This document shows, one piece after another, positions 20,360-32,228 of a DNA stretch of 64,000 nucleotides; the stretch's first letter is position 1, and each line of letters opens with the position of its first letter. The position numbers and the translations under genes are program-made. This DNA is from Thelonectria olida (lineage: Eukaryota > Ascomycota > Sordariomycetes > Hypocreales > Nectriaceae), in assembly GCA_020736575.1 (NCBI GenBank), contig JAGPYM010000001.1, forward strand, positions 930,001 to 994,000, read 5' to 3'. Below the pieces are notes generated by a model. The model saw only the letters and a program-made list of their open reading frames with translations. It was not told the origin of the DNA and made no database searches.

Positions 20360-23300
20360 GGACTGACTGTTGTTGGTGATCCGTCTCGCCGCCATTCCGA
20401 CCGTATGGCGCTCCCTCCAGATGGCGACCCGAATACCTGGGTTTGAAACTTTGAATTGCACCGCATTTACACAACGACCAAGCGTGTGCTGGGGTAAGTT
20501 AATCACCCATAGTCGCCCTGGGCCCGTTGAAGCCCGGACAGACCACTCCTGTACTGGGTTTACCGGCTGGCAAAGCAGCCCCCCCCCCCAAAGCTAATGT
20601 CCAGTGGTGTCCCAGGCTCGGTCGCTGTACCCGGACGTCGGCTCAGACAAGAAGTCATCCACGATTCAAGCTTCAATCCAGAGTGCGAAGAATTGCTTGG
20701 CTCCCCGAATGCATCATCAAAACACTCGGATACGTGTCTTGCGCATCATCACTGAGAACAAAGTCTGTAGCCACACGCGTAGCACGTCCAAAGCCACCGT
20801 GGCCACAGTAATAACAGGTGATGACAGTTAGGCCAGAAGATGGTGTCCTTGGGCTTGTTAGCCGGCAGGCCAGCAGGTACCTGCCTGCTTGGTAGAGAGA
20901 GCTTGCGAAACTTGAAAGCCCAGAGCTCTCCCAATGGTACTAAGCCCATGGTTGCCGTCTTGGGGAGAGCTGGAATGTTGCCAAGCAATTCGTAAGATGA
21001 GCTATTCCCATCACGGACCATGATGAGTTCCAACGCATTTCAGCAGGTGCCCTTCGCCGGTATCTGTCCTTCGTTCTTTCCGCCGCCAGACAAAGATGTG
21101 CGCATGTGCTGGAAAAACGCCCGCTTGGAAATTACGTAGGGAGGTCCTTCCCTTGCGTATCATCCTTGAGCTTCGTCAGGAGGGCGCATGCATATCTCTC
21201 CGTTCGTTCCATCCCTCCCTCCATCCTAATGAATGACCACTGCGTGTCTTTCCCTTGTCTGCCCTCCACCTCATGGACTCGCCCAAGCATTTAGTTCAAA
21301 GCATCGTGGTACTGCGTCCGTAGCAGAGACCTGAAACTCGCGCCAACCAAGCGCTTTGTCCATGCATTTGGCGCGTCGTTTGTAAGTCACTAGTACTGCG
21401 CAACCACCCGCCCTGTGATCCGTCCCTGACCGTCCAGGTCCAAAATCGGGCGTCTTTGATTGCCACTAATCCATTGTGAGGCCTTCCCCCGAAGCGCTTC
21501 AACTTCACCAAAGTTCGGTGTCGAGCATTGAAAATTGACGAGTCAGGGCTTACCTAGGTCACTGTTCCAATCTTCTGGGCAGGCTAGCCTCCTAGGCGGC
21601 AATTACGCCGCACGCATTAAGGTGGGAGTATCAGACGCCATCGTCATCGCAAGCTACGCCCTATCTCCCTATCCCTCAAGCGCTCCTTCAAAGAACTCGG
21701 CAACCCAAGACGTTCATCAGCCCACGACTTGCATGACGAAGCGCCTGCCAAAATTATCCAGAAAGAACAGTCGGTTGCAGGCTGACATTGCTCGCCCTTG
21801 GTACTACTGCACGAAGATGTCAGAGCAAGAGTGCTGACTGTAACTTGCTCTAGTCTCCAGTTTGTACCACCGACAACTTGCCCGAAGCCAGGTGGAACTT
21901 GACTTCATCACTGCTGACAGCATCGAGTTAGCCGTCGTGCACACGTGCACCTACACTCGACTGAGACATGAGACATTGTGGTGTTTCCTGGTGTTTCTTT
22001 GTGAAGGCGCCCTCGCAGCCTATCCACCGAGTCCAGCTGGCTGGTTCTAGAGTATGGAGCGGGGCCGATAATAAGTCTTTGCAACGTGGATCTCACATTA
22101 CGGTGCGACAGTACCTTTTGCTTTGACAACGTCGCATCACTCACGATAGACTCTACGATCGGGCAAAAGAAAAAGCCCGAGTCAACGGGTAGCAGATGCA
22201 CAACACCTAGTGATGGTTCGAATCGACCCTGCAGGCTGAGGAGCTTCGACAGTTGGACATCCCCCGAATGGCGTTGCAAAGGGCGGGTTGAAACAGGCCA
22301 TTCCCCTCCTCCTTTGGTCTGGACTCTGGTCTTGTCACCGTTCCTGGCTTGATGCACGGTGCCCAATGGTCCATTGAGCTAGGGATTGCTTTGAATTGAA
22401 TCACTTCGGCACCGTTCTCCGAAGCCTGCATTGCTGCTCTTGAGTCGGGTATCAAGTGGCTGCTGTAGGGCTGGCATAGCTAATGGTCATGACAGGAACC
22501 TCTCCAGGGACAGCTCGACAGCTCGAAGGTGACATAGCTTCAAGAGCTTGCCATGAGCGAGGCTCACATCGTTGTGTTACGTCGAGCCATCCGGGTAACG
22601 CTTGTCCCAACGGTCGATGCTGTTGGACCACATTGTCGGGTCATGTTGTTGGTTGGTTGACGGATCTCCATGTTCTAGAATCTGGGCATCCATTACCCCA
22701 CATGTAAAATGCATTGTGGCATGTTTGACAGCAGCCTGCAGTAATAGATCTTAGGAGTTTTGACGGGAGAGTCCCTAAGCTGCGGACTGATATTGGTCTG
22801 GTGGAAGACAATTCACAGCCTAACATGGCTCGGATCGCCAGCAAGCGTCAGATCCACGGGCTCCCATTGGGCCATCAACGGCGGCCTGATGAAGCTAGAA
22901 CTCAGTGGCGCTGACAGGGGGTTCGGAGTTGGCTGGTTTAGGGCCTTTGGACCTTGGCTTTTGCTCTCGCTTGTGCCACAGAGCCACTGAGCCACTGATG
23001 GGCGAGTAGCTCCTTGGCCCACGAGCTAAAATCCGCCTTTCGCAACTCTCGGGAAATTCTAGCCACTCAGGTGGATTCCTCCCTTCCAGCTTCAACACAT
23101 TTGCCAAGGAAGGACGGGCCGGAGACGGAGTCGGTGAGATCAGCTTCCTTTTGATTTTGACAGCCCCGAGCTTCATTTCAAGCCCCAAATCACCAATCCT
23201 GGGGAACTGCTGCCAGAGGGAACCAACATGAATGATGACCCCGGGGGCCGGACATCCGAATTGCCTGTTCGCGCGAAGTATCGACTGTATGCCGATCACA

Positions 23301-25859
23301 GGCCTCCGTGAGGGATCGGCGCCCGTCAACCCTGACCTGGGAACCGTTCATGCATCCCATCACCAACCTCGCTCGTTCCGACTTCAATCTCAGATCTGCC
23401 CGCCACTACCATCGCCCGCCCCGCTTCCTGAGGAATCATCACGACCAACAAGTGTCATTAACGGATGCGAAATACGACACAAGAAACGGCCAAGTCCCGT
23501 CTAGTTAGCCAACTTGTGAGAGTTTGGCGGATATGATTAGATCTAATAAGTAACCCCTGTTCTCAGAGCTGCAACGACTAGTTCATCGCTCCCGACAACT
23601 CCACCAACAGAGACCGGCATGGTCTCATGCTAATGCAATTGCCCCCAACCGCTTTATCTGCTCAGCTCAGAGCGGACTGGGGATACCCGCCAACAAAGCG
23701 CCATTTCACCGCTAGCGCCGGGGGTATGATGCCTCTTGATACTTCGTACATTACAAATACTTTTATCTGGGCCCATGGGGCTGATGAAATGCTAAAGTCT
23801 ATTTTCTTCAGAGCCCAACATGGACTTTTCCCCTGTATTCCCAACTACACGCTATGGACTCCGACTTGGTGGACGTTGTCTATCCAGGTGGCGTCTTGCC
23901 TTCGGCTGACAAGCTGTCAACTCGCTCTCTTGTCCAGGCGCCGCCCTCTGAGTCTACACGCAACGCCTCTCGAACTCAAAACTCTATACAGAGTCGAGCT
24001 TCAACGTCAAGGGAAGAAATAAGCGAGAACGACCGCTCCCGAAAGGTCTCGGGCGCTTGTGGCGGCGGCAACAACAGTCTTGATACTCACGAGCTTCCAC
24101 ATTTGGAAATCTATGCAAGTTGTACCGAGGAAGCTCCAAGGAATGATACAGGTGTTTCAGGAAGATCAGTTACACAACGGCGAAAGGTTTATGTTCTTAC
24201 ACCACGCTTCGCGATTACGGCGGAGGGCGCTGGTGGAATCCTCTGCGGTGGGAACATAACACCTAGGGACTCAAGTTCGCCACGGGCGCCAAAGGGATTT
24301 CCTTGCTAGGCCACTCCCATCCGCTCCGCATCGTGGAGCCAACGGGCGTCCCGATGTAGTGGTTCAGATCAGCCGATCTGAAGGACGTTGGCATTTCTGA
24401 ACGGTCATAATGGCTCAACTCAAAGGGACGATCTCGGGGTGTGGCGTCATGGTTGTGGGCATGCCTCCTGAGTTGTCGATGTACTATGACAGTCAGGACC
24501 CAAGGATCACCTAGTAAACTATATGGACATACCGGGCTTACAAAGGCCTCACTGCCGTGAACCAGGCCACTGGTACCAGGCTAACGCAGGCGGCACACTC
24601 CCACCCTCCCACACTTCGGGTAAGTAGGAGATGTGTCCGGTCTAAGAGCCTTAACTTTTCCGATGGCTGTTTGATCAGCTCACTGTCCACTCTATTGGAG
24701 GATGAACGACGAAATAGACGTTAAGATTTCCCTAGGATGCCGGTGCTCGTTCCCAGATCAGGGATCTGGTAAAACTTGTTTCCTATGTGGTGGAGTCGAT
24801 GGAACAACGATGGCACGAAGCTCACGGCAGTGCGGTTATCTGGTTGAATCGGAGGATTCTTTGGAGCCATGAATATCTTCTTGGCAAGAGACGGTCCTAA
24901 CGCGAACGTCTCACGAACTGTTGCAAGCGTTGTGTAACTGTTGTTGATGGTTGGAAGACAACGGGCGGTGGGTATTCAATTGAAGAATTGGATCGTGAAC
25001 AACCAATCAGATGCCGCGGACATGCTCCTACGCACTTCGTAGCTGCCTTACCTGGGCACCTAGGTAGGTAAGCTAAGGTATCCGCAAGAACTTCACATGA
25101 TAGGTAGGTACCTGACATAGATACTCTTTCGTTTGTTGTCGACACTGGAGGAGATGGAAGAAAAAGGGGAGAAGAATAGATAATCATCTATGGTCATGAC
25201 TGAAGAGGGGAATTTGCCTCTTTCATGTCCGAAACAGCCAATGAGATGGGCGAGACCGTCCTGGGCCGCCCCGCGACGGCGGTTACATGCTGGCACAGCC
25301 CTGCGGTTGGATCTCTAACGGCGTTGGTGATTGGCTGTTCCACAGTGGAGGAAACGTGCCGCTTGGGAACTGGAAAACGAAAGAGGCTGCTTGTTGGACG
25401 GATAGACCTAAGTGGTGGGAACTTGGCTGCGTCGTATGCGGCCGTGGCTCATGCATCCGTCGCCTTGTGCCGCTAAGTGCTTCGTGTGCGAGTTGTGGTG
25501 CCAGTTACGGCAACAATACCTGCATCTTCTTGATGCGAATTGGCATCTGGCGTTGACTGTTCTTGCGGCTCCAACAGGGGGTGATTAGGTAGGTAGGTAG
25601 GTATTTGCGGCAGAGAAATACCCCAGGATAGGTTCCATGCAAGGCCAACGGATCGTCACTGGTCAGGTGCGGGGCTGGTCTCTCCAAGCTTGGCGCGACA
25701 GCTCAAAGTTGGGCGGCTACAGCTGCAGCTGCTGTCTCATGAGCTTTCTCGCCTAATCAGTTTCTTTTTTCTTGTTTTCTTCCCCCTTCTCCTTACCTCA
25801 GTCTCTTGTTTGCAGCTTCACCTGTGCTTCGTAATCCCTCCACGCATGAAATTGTCGCC

Positions 25860-26589
25860 ATGTCTGGACATTATTATCCTCGTAAGTGCCCCTCCCCTCT
25901 AAATCCCACCGCCACACTTCCGAGGAACCCGACTGACGATGGCTTCAAAGCTCCGCCTGGCGCGGCTACTTCACCAGGAGGTTCGTCATTCATGCGAACT
26001 CAATTCAAACCGTATGGTCTTCCAAACTAACTCTCAACTCGCTCTACCAGCTCCTCAGCAGCAGCCTGCCCCTCAACAGCTCCAGCATCAGTATGCGCCG
26101 CCCCCAACATCCCCTCCCGCAAACCGGACGCAGTTCTATCCTCCTCCGCCGCAATCGCAATCCTCAGCAGCCGGGAACTATCCTCCCCCGCCTCAAACCC
26201 AGTCTCCCGCGGCCGTAAGCTATCCGCCACCGCCTCAGCACACTCCTTCTCCCCAGCAGCCGCCTTTGCAGCACCAGCACCAGCAGCAGTACGCGCCTCC
26301 TCCTCAGCAGCCCACGCCGGTGCACTACGCGCCTCCTCCCGCAGCTTCGCCAGCTCAGAACTACCCGCCGCCCCCTCAGCAACAACAACCGACGCCAACT
26401 CCTCCTCAGACTCAGGCACAGTATCCTCCTCCTCCCGGGCAGCAGTCGACCATGGCCGTGCGGCCTGGGCCAACCCCGCCGCAGCAACAGCAGCAGCACT
26501 TTGACCCCCCGCCACCTGCGTTCCAAGACAATGGAAGCTCATACCCACCCGAGAAGCAGAAAGATGTGATGCAGGAGCAACAGCCACCT

Positions 26590-26621
<32 letters not shown>

Positions 26622-27482
26622 AGCCCCCGCCGTTACAATGCCTGGAGCGCCCGCCCCTGGTCAGTTCGTGGGTGCCGGTGTTGTAGTAGATGACGTGGGT
26701 ACTTTCAACGGTGGTAGCTATAGAATTAGCCACCGCGATTCCAACACCATCTTGACTATCCAGCTGGCCATGGGCTGTCCCATCGCCGGCAAGCCAGGGT
26801 CCATGATCGCCATGTCCCCAACAGTAACTCTCAAGGGACATGTCAAGTTCAGTATGAAGAAGGTCATCTCGGGTAGCGACATCTCCAGTTCGAGCTTTGT
26901 TGGCCCCGGCGAGGTGCTTCTGGGACCTCCCATGCTCGGGGACATCACCAGTCTACGGCTGAACGGTAACGAGACGTGGTCCGTCGGTCATGATGCCTAC
27001 CTCGCCTCGACCCAGGGTGTCATCAAGGACTACAAGCGACAAGCGCTGAGCAAGGCCATGTTCAGTGGTGAGGGACTGTGGGTCTACAAGATCAGTGGAA
27101 CCGGTCTGTTATGGATTTCTAGTTTTGGAGCCATTATCCGCAAGGACGTAAGTAAACCTATAGCCCCTGTGGTTGATGTGATTCTGGTGCTGACAAACAT
27201 CTAGCTCGTTGATGGCGAAAAGTACATTGTTGACAACGGTCATCTGGTCGCCTGGAACACCAAGTACGTCATGGAGCGTGTGGCATCGGGTGGTTTCATC
27301 TCGGGCATTGCCTCGGGCGAGGGTCTAGTGTGCAAGTTCACCGGGCCTGGAACTGTGTATATGCAGACTCGCAACTCGGTAAGTCGAAGCTCCATCTGTA
27401 TATGTAGCGAAGTGTACGTGACTGACTTTTGTCTCAGAGGGCATTCAGTGCCTACATGGCTGGGCAACAGTACCAAGGTTAG
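25860..27482 (+). CDS. AIM24/DUF124-family protein with Pro/Gln-rich N-terminus
   Basis: Five exons: 25860-25881, 25951-25980, 26051-27147, 27205-27378 and 27438-27482, giving 455 residues. All four introns are short (57-70 nt) with GT-AG ends, and the frame is kept across each. The first two exons are tiny (22 and 30 nt) and encode [17 protein letters not shown]. Residues ~18-220 are Pro/Gln/Tyr-rich low complexity with a poly-Gln run. From ~225 to the end is a DUF124 (AIM24, TRAP-like beta fold) domain, e.g. [16 protein letters not shown] and the [12 protein letters not shown] and [14 protein letters not shown] segments. Yeast Aim24 is mitochondrial and affects MICOS integrity; this protein has no clear presequence, so its location is uncertain. 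Confidence 0.9.
26593..26619 (+). repeat. (CAG)9 trinucleotide repeat coding poly-Gln
   Basis: Nine CAG codons in frame, flanked by CAA codons, within exon 3 of the AIM24-like gene. They extend a Gln run of about a dozen residues between two Pro-rich blocks. Confidence 0.9.
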
Positions 27483-28242
27483 GAGAGATGCCAAGGACAA
27501 AGAAAGCATTGGATGTATGTGATGAAATGGGTACACTAGCGTTCATGATAGTTTTGTATGTAGGCTGGAGTACATTGGTTGGCCTGATACCTGGAATATA
27601 TCTCCTCTTGACTACCTACCTACGTACCCATCTCTCTACCAATGCATATCACATCGCTCTTGTGCTAGTAAGAAGGAACTAGCGACATCCACTGATTCGG
27701 TCACGCATCTGCAGAAGGAACCTTCTCGTCCCTTGGTGATATTGGTCAACGACGTTATCTGGGCAATGGCCTATCACAATCTCTTGACCTCCTGACCTCT
27801 GATTGCGTAGGTAGCTGGTAATGAGAAAGCGCAGCACTGCTGCCTTCCATTAACCTACGCCCTTCCTCTCTTCTTCTGCTTTCGCCTGCACCGCCTCAAC
27901 CTCACACACTCATCATCACACAAGCGCATCGCTCCGAGCCCCCAACCCCAATCCCCATCTTCCTTTTTGGTAGGGAGCTGTCAAACTCCCTTTTTTGGAC
28001 TGCCATCGCCCTATTCGCAGCATTAGACAGACCCTTTGCGAGTCATCATCCCACCAGCCTGTGAGAAGCCGTTTCCTCGACTCTTGTTTGCTGCCCAAGC
28101 CCGCGCGTGATATTGACCGGCGACAACTCGCGTTCCTCCGATCGCCCTGAAGACAGGCTTGGTCCATACCGGGCCACATTGAGTTGATGTTGTACCTCAT
28201 CCAAACGCGTTTGAGAGTTTCGAACCGCCCGCAACAGTCCTG
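27483..28242. other. Intergenic region between AIM24-like and the frameshifted gene
   Basis: About 760 bases between two genes in the same direction. It contains CCTA repeats near 27607-27620 and a C/T-rich stretch near 27840-27960 that looks like the promoter and leader of the downstream gene. No coding sequence is supported. Confidence 0.5.
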
Positions 28243-28550
28243 ATGCTAATCCTTCTTCGAAACAGATCAAGAGAAGACTGGACTCGATCTCGCGATTTCC
28301 CCAAGAAGTATCCGAGTCCCTTAACCAACCTCAGATCCAGAACTGAAGCAATCCAAAAGCAGTGGCTGGTCCGTAGGAAACGGAGAGCGTCCCTGGGCTT
28401 CACCATCGGTCCCGATTTACCGGCGTCCATCCTGATTACCTCGTAAGTGAACCTCGAACCATAACGGTTGCATTCAATGACCCAAATGGGCCATTCGCCC
28501 TCTTGTCTACCCTTTCGTTTCCGCTTCGGACGCTAAAGACTTCAAGGGTG

Positions 28551-30484
28551 ATGGCAGCGTTTTCGTACAGAGGGCGACCCATGTCTGCCCACCACTTGGA
28601 GAGGTCCAGCGCATCTCATTCCTCAATGGACGACTCCTTTGAGGATAAGTTAGAGTTGCCAGCTTCTTTCAAGAGGGACCACTTGGATGACCTTCATGCT
28701 ACCTCAAAGTTCTCCAAGGCTATGAAGAACCCAGACTGGCGCCAACGCGGCGAGGACAGCACATCCTTCACATCCTCTGGATCCGGGCCAGAAATGTCTG
28801 AGTACAACAAAATCAAGCATCAGATGGATGCCGAAGAAAGTCAATGTAAATTCTTTCCTCCAAGCCATCGGCATTTGGCGAATATGGCATCATGGAATGA
28901 TTTCGCTTCCACACAGAAATCCGCTACAGAGAGCTCTAGAGTGGACGAGCAGTCCAAGGATATTCTCACAGCCCCCGCTGAAACCATGATGGGCCTTAGA
29001 GGAGGCTGGTCTCTCTGCAATATCGTCAGTCAGAAACAATTATCATGCCCGGGGGGGACGGGAAGGGCATGAGCATCATCGAGATCGCCCCCTCCACCCA
29101 AGGCGATTTACTGGACTTTGGACATGAAAGCCGAGGAATCTCATTCGCTGATCCCGCGAATATTCTACGTGTACACGATCAAAACCGACGATTCTTCAAG
29201 ACGCCTCCCAAGATGACCAGAAACGAACAAGAGCGGGCATTGGCTACCATCATGACTGAGGCCAGAAAGACGCCCCCACGACTACGCATTATTCGCCCGG
29301 ATTGCATCTCTTGGAATCAAGCCCGCCGCGAGGATTCCTCAGAGTCAGTCTGCTCAGATCGTACGAGGGGATATTTGATGACTGGCTCCAGAGCCCCTAT
29401 TCAAAAGATCCAAGCAGAGAGTGAGGTTCAAAACACACCCTCGGCCACAGTACAATCTTGTCACGATAACCCCGACCTCCAGAAGAAACACACAGCTTTC
29501 CAGAAAATGCTTCAAAAGCTTCAGCGTAAAAATCCCCAGGCCCCTCAAGTGTCGCAAGTTCATCAAGTTTCTCAAGTCTCTCGGAAAGGCTTCGATGCCC
29601 AGTCTAGACAGTTCAAGGAGCGGTCTTGCATATCGATGCCGGAACGACAGGCGCATGGAAACGGCAGTTCGGATTCAGGGATTGGATTATACCCTAACAC
29701 TAATAAGCGAGAAAAGCAGGATTCTACAGATTCTGGCATTTCCATAGGATCAAGTGCTAAACAGTTGAACCCACGAGCAAGAGAGTTCCTTACCCGAGAC
29801 CAGGTGACTAGTCTCATCAACGAGAAGCTCGACAAAGTCAACGGAAGGTCGGTCCCCGCGAAGGCTTCAATTGGTCTTGTCTTACCGCACAAAAGCATTC
29901 CCGCCGTCCCTGAAAAACGAGAAGCATTTGAGGGCAAGACGGCTTCGCCCTCAGCTTTCAGGGGCACTGCTTCCTCGAACGTGTCTCATTCGCCTTTCGA
30001 TCGTCTTTTCGGATTCGCGCCGCCCTCCAACCTCGGTTTCCATGCAAACGGGCCTCCGCTAGGTCCTACAGTCCCCTCGATCATCCCCCAGTCGGGCCTT
30101 GGACTTAACGTGGAGTCTCTTGCGACATTTGGCGGAGCCGGCGGTCAAGGAAATCTTTCCAATGCTAAGCCGGCGCCCCCAATCCTGAACATGAGCATGA
30201 CCACTGCTCTACCATTCATGAACAACTTCCCGGTTCCGCTGGTGATGCCAACGTCTTCCTGGGGGAGTGTGGAAGGGCCACGTCCTCTACTTTGTCCGGT
30301 TCCCAAGCCACGAAAGCCAGATACACAAGACCAGCAAGCATACGAGGCATGGATTGAGTGGCGGAAAGCCACTGAGCCAGGATATGCCATGGAATGCAAG
30401 AACAGGCAGCAGCGGCGAACCCGAAGGATTCAAGGGGCTGGCTTCCATTCTCATGTTCATGCTCCTGCGCAGACGGCTTCATAG
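28551..30484 (+). CDS. Unrecognised Ser-rich protein, interrupted by a frameshift
   Basis: Two overlapping frames encode one apparent protein. The first runs from 28551 (or ATG 28581) to a stop at 29070-29072; the second is open from 29000 to 30484. They meet at a run of 7 G (29051-29057); one more G would join them (...SCPGGDGKGMSIIEI...), and I found no GT-AG intron that does so. An upstream coding exon is possible: ATG 28243 is in frame if an intron 28443-28570 (gtaagt...tacag) is removed, otherwise this is a 5' UTR intron. The protein is polar and probably disordered, except for a conserved-looking C-terminus with the motif PKPRKPDTQDQQAYEAWIEW followed by a basic RQQRRTRR stretch. No known domain; function unknown. 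Confidence 0.65.
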
Positions 30485-32228
30485 AAGTGATGGCATGCGA
30501 TGATAAGACTTGCCAAGTTATGGCAAGCGTTTCTCTCTTTCCTTCAGTATAGATTCGAAGGAGAATTTGGCTTCATTGCAACCAGGTGTATCAGTTGTAC
30601 TTCTTCGCGGTTAGACTCGCCAGGTTTACCTGGCTCATCTGCACTTAACAAGTGGCAGACAGGCAGGGGTATCAAAGCGGTTGCCCACTGGGCTCAGATC
30701 TTGGTGGGATCCAACTTTTTGGTTCCAGACCATCAGCGAGGTGACCAGCGAGTGCGAATTGGTAGGTCAAGGGGTTTCCAAGCGTCAGAAGTGCAAATGA
30801 TTAACCAATGGATGTGGCACAGAAACGGGATGTCGACCTCCTCGCGCTTAACCGTCTACCAACCAAGACCGACGGTATTCATTTCACGATTACGCATTTG
30901 CTGTTTCTTTTTGTCATAGCCGTCAGCATGGTTGGCATACTTAGGGTTGCATCGTTTGGTCGTTGGAGACGAGAAAAGCCATGGATATTGGCGTTAGAAG
31001 GGTGCTCTGTAACATGCACAACGCCCAGGATGGAGATATCACCGATTGTGGCGGCGGAGGACTGGTTAAATAGGGGGTGTCGGGTTAGTCGAGCCATGTG
31101 TACGTCACGACCAAATGGTTCATTACAGTAGAATACAACGATGATAACAACGTTTTCTTTTAGAAAAAGGAATCGGTGATGGAAGACACCTAGGAGAATG
31201 CCTGGCTCATGTCTAAGCCACTAGGCAGAGAGTCAATAGTCTGTCCGGACATATGCACGCCCTACCCTGGACGGTCGCCGAATGCCACCCTCCAATGTCC
31301 TCGACAGCTGAGACAGAGTCTTGGACAAGCGATCGGCTACTGCGATAACCTTCTTTGGATCGAGGCCTCAGTGTAAGCGCCCAACGGAATGCCTACACCC
31401 CCAGCCGCGGCCGACGTCCCCTTATTCGTTCACGCAGACACACCTCTTTTTCACCGCCTGCACAGCCTTTGCCCTATCCACCTAGGGTGTGCAGGAGAGA
31501 ACTGAGACTTGCGTTGTTCACTTTTCTTTTTGCTTCACCTGCCAGGAGAGAGGAGAAAAGATGAGCTATGGAGGGGGGGTGGCTGAGGGAGTTGTTGCGG
31601 CTGATGCAGCCATGGGGTTACGTGCTGTGCCAGGTGACGTGTATGCAACTAGGCAAATGAAAAGAGATTTGGCAGGACAGATGACAAGGGGAAGAGGAAA
31701 AAAGCGGAACTGAGGCTCTGCGATGGCGTGAGTAAGTTTGCTGGGAACGTGGCAAGGCCGTCTCTGGGGGAGAGTGCTGGAGGAGGTATCTAGGGAGTTG
31801 AGCTCGAGAGGAGATGACTCGTGGGCAAAGAAAAGTCATCAAGTCATTTGTGCCTGTCTATAAGCGGATATTGTTTCGGTTCTAAGGTGTATAGCAGGAA
31901 CGAAAAGAAATCAATACAACTAGTATGAAAAATTAAAGAAAAAATCAAAACAATACCCAAAGCGTGCTGGTATCTTGCGATTCCTATCCCAGGCCACACC
32001 CCCCCCCGAATCCCCTGTTTGCAAACATGACGAAGTGAATGACAAGACCTTCAACGCCCACAACGAGGCAGCACGCCAATTCATTGCATCATTAACCGAA
32101 ATAAATGAGAAATTAATGGAAAATAACAACCAAAACCAAACAAGCCAATCGAGATTGAGTAGCATTCTGCCCTTTCGACTTCACCACAATCAAACGCATT
32201 CGTTCTGACGTGACCATCTTTTAAAGAA
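30485..32228. other. Intergenic region, convergent 3' ends
   Basis: 1.7 kb between the + strand gene ending at 30484 and the minus-strand C2H2 gene ending at 32229. It should carry two 3' UTRs; the segment near 31910-32130 is A-rich. A frame at 30808-31131 has one hydrophobic stretch but no other support. Confidence 0.5.

Larger units (their letters stand above)
19553..25859. other. 6.3-kb gene-free region
   Basis: No supported gene. The part next to 19552 is the upstream region of the 287-residue gene; the part before 25860 is the AIM24 promoter, with a T/C-rich leader at about 25760-25830. It holds a tripled 11-mer (19957-19989), a GT microsatellite (20334-20359) and several TAGG/CCTA patches (about 25048-25110 and 25586-25602). 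Base composition looks ordinary rather than RIP-like AT-rich. Short frames such as 23627-24022 (+) and 22895-23329 (-) carry no known motif. Confidence 0.5.

Noticed and set aside
22205..22235. GGTTCGAATC, a tRNA B-box-like sequence
   Set aside because: The flanks do not form a T-arm stem and no acceptor stem or anticodon arm can be drawn at the right spacing.
23627..24022. 131-codon plus-strand frame in the 6.3-kb spacer
   Set aside because: No family resemblance and no splice partners that extend it.
28846..29033. Intron (gtaaat donor) as an explanation for the frame change at 29.05 kb
   Set aside because: Every AG I tried gives either the wrong frame or an immediate in-frame stop; the frameshift in the G run explains the data better.
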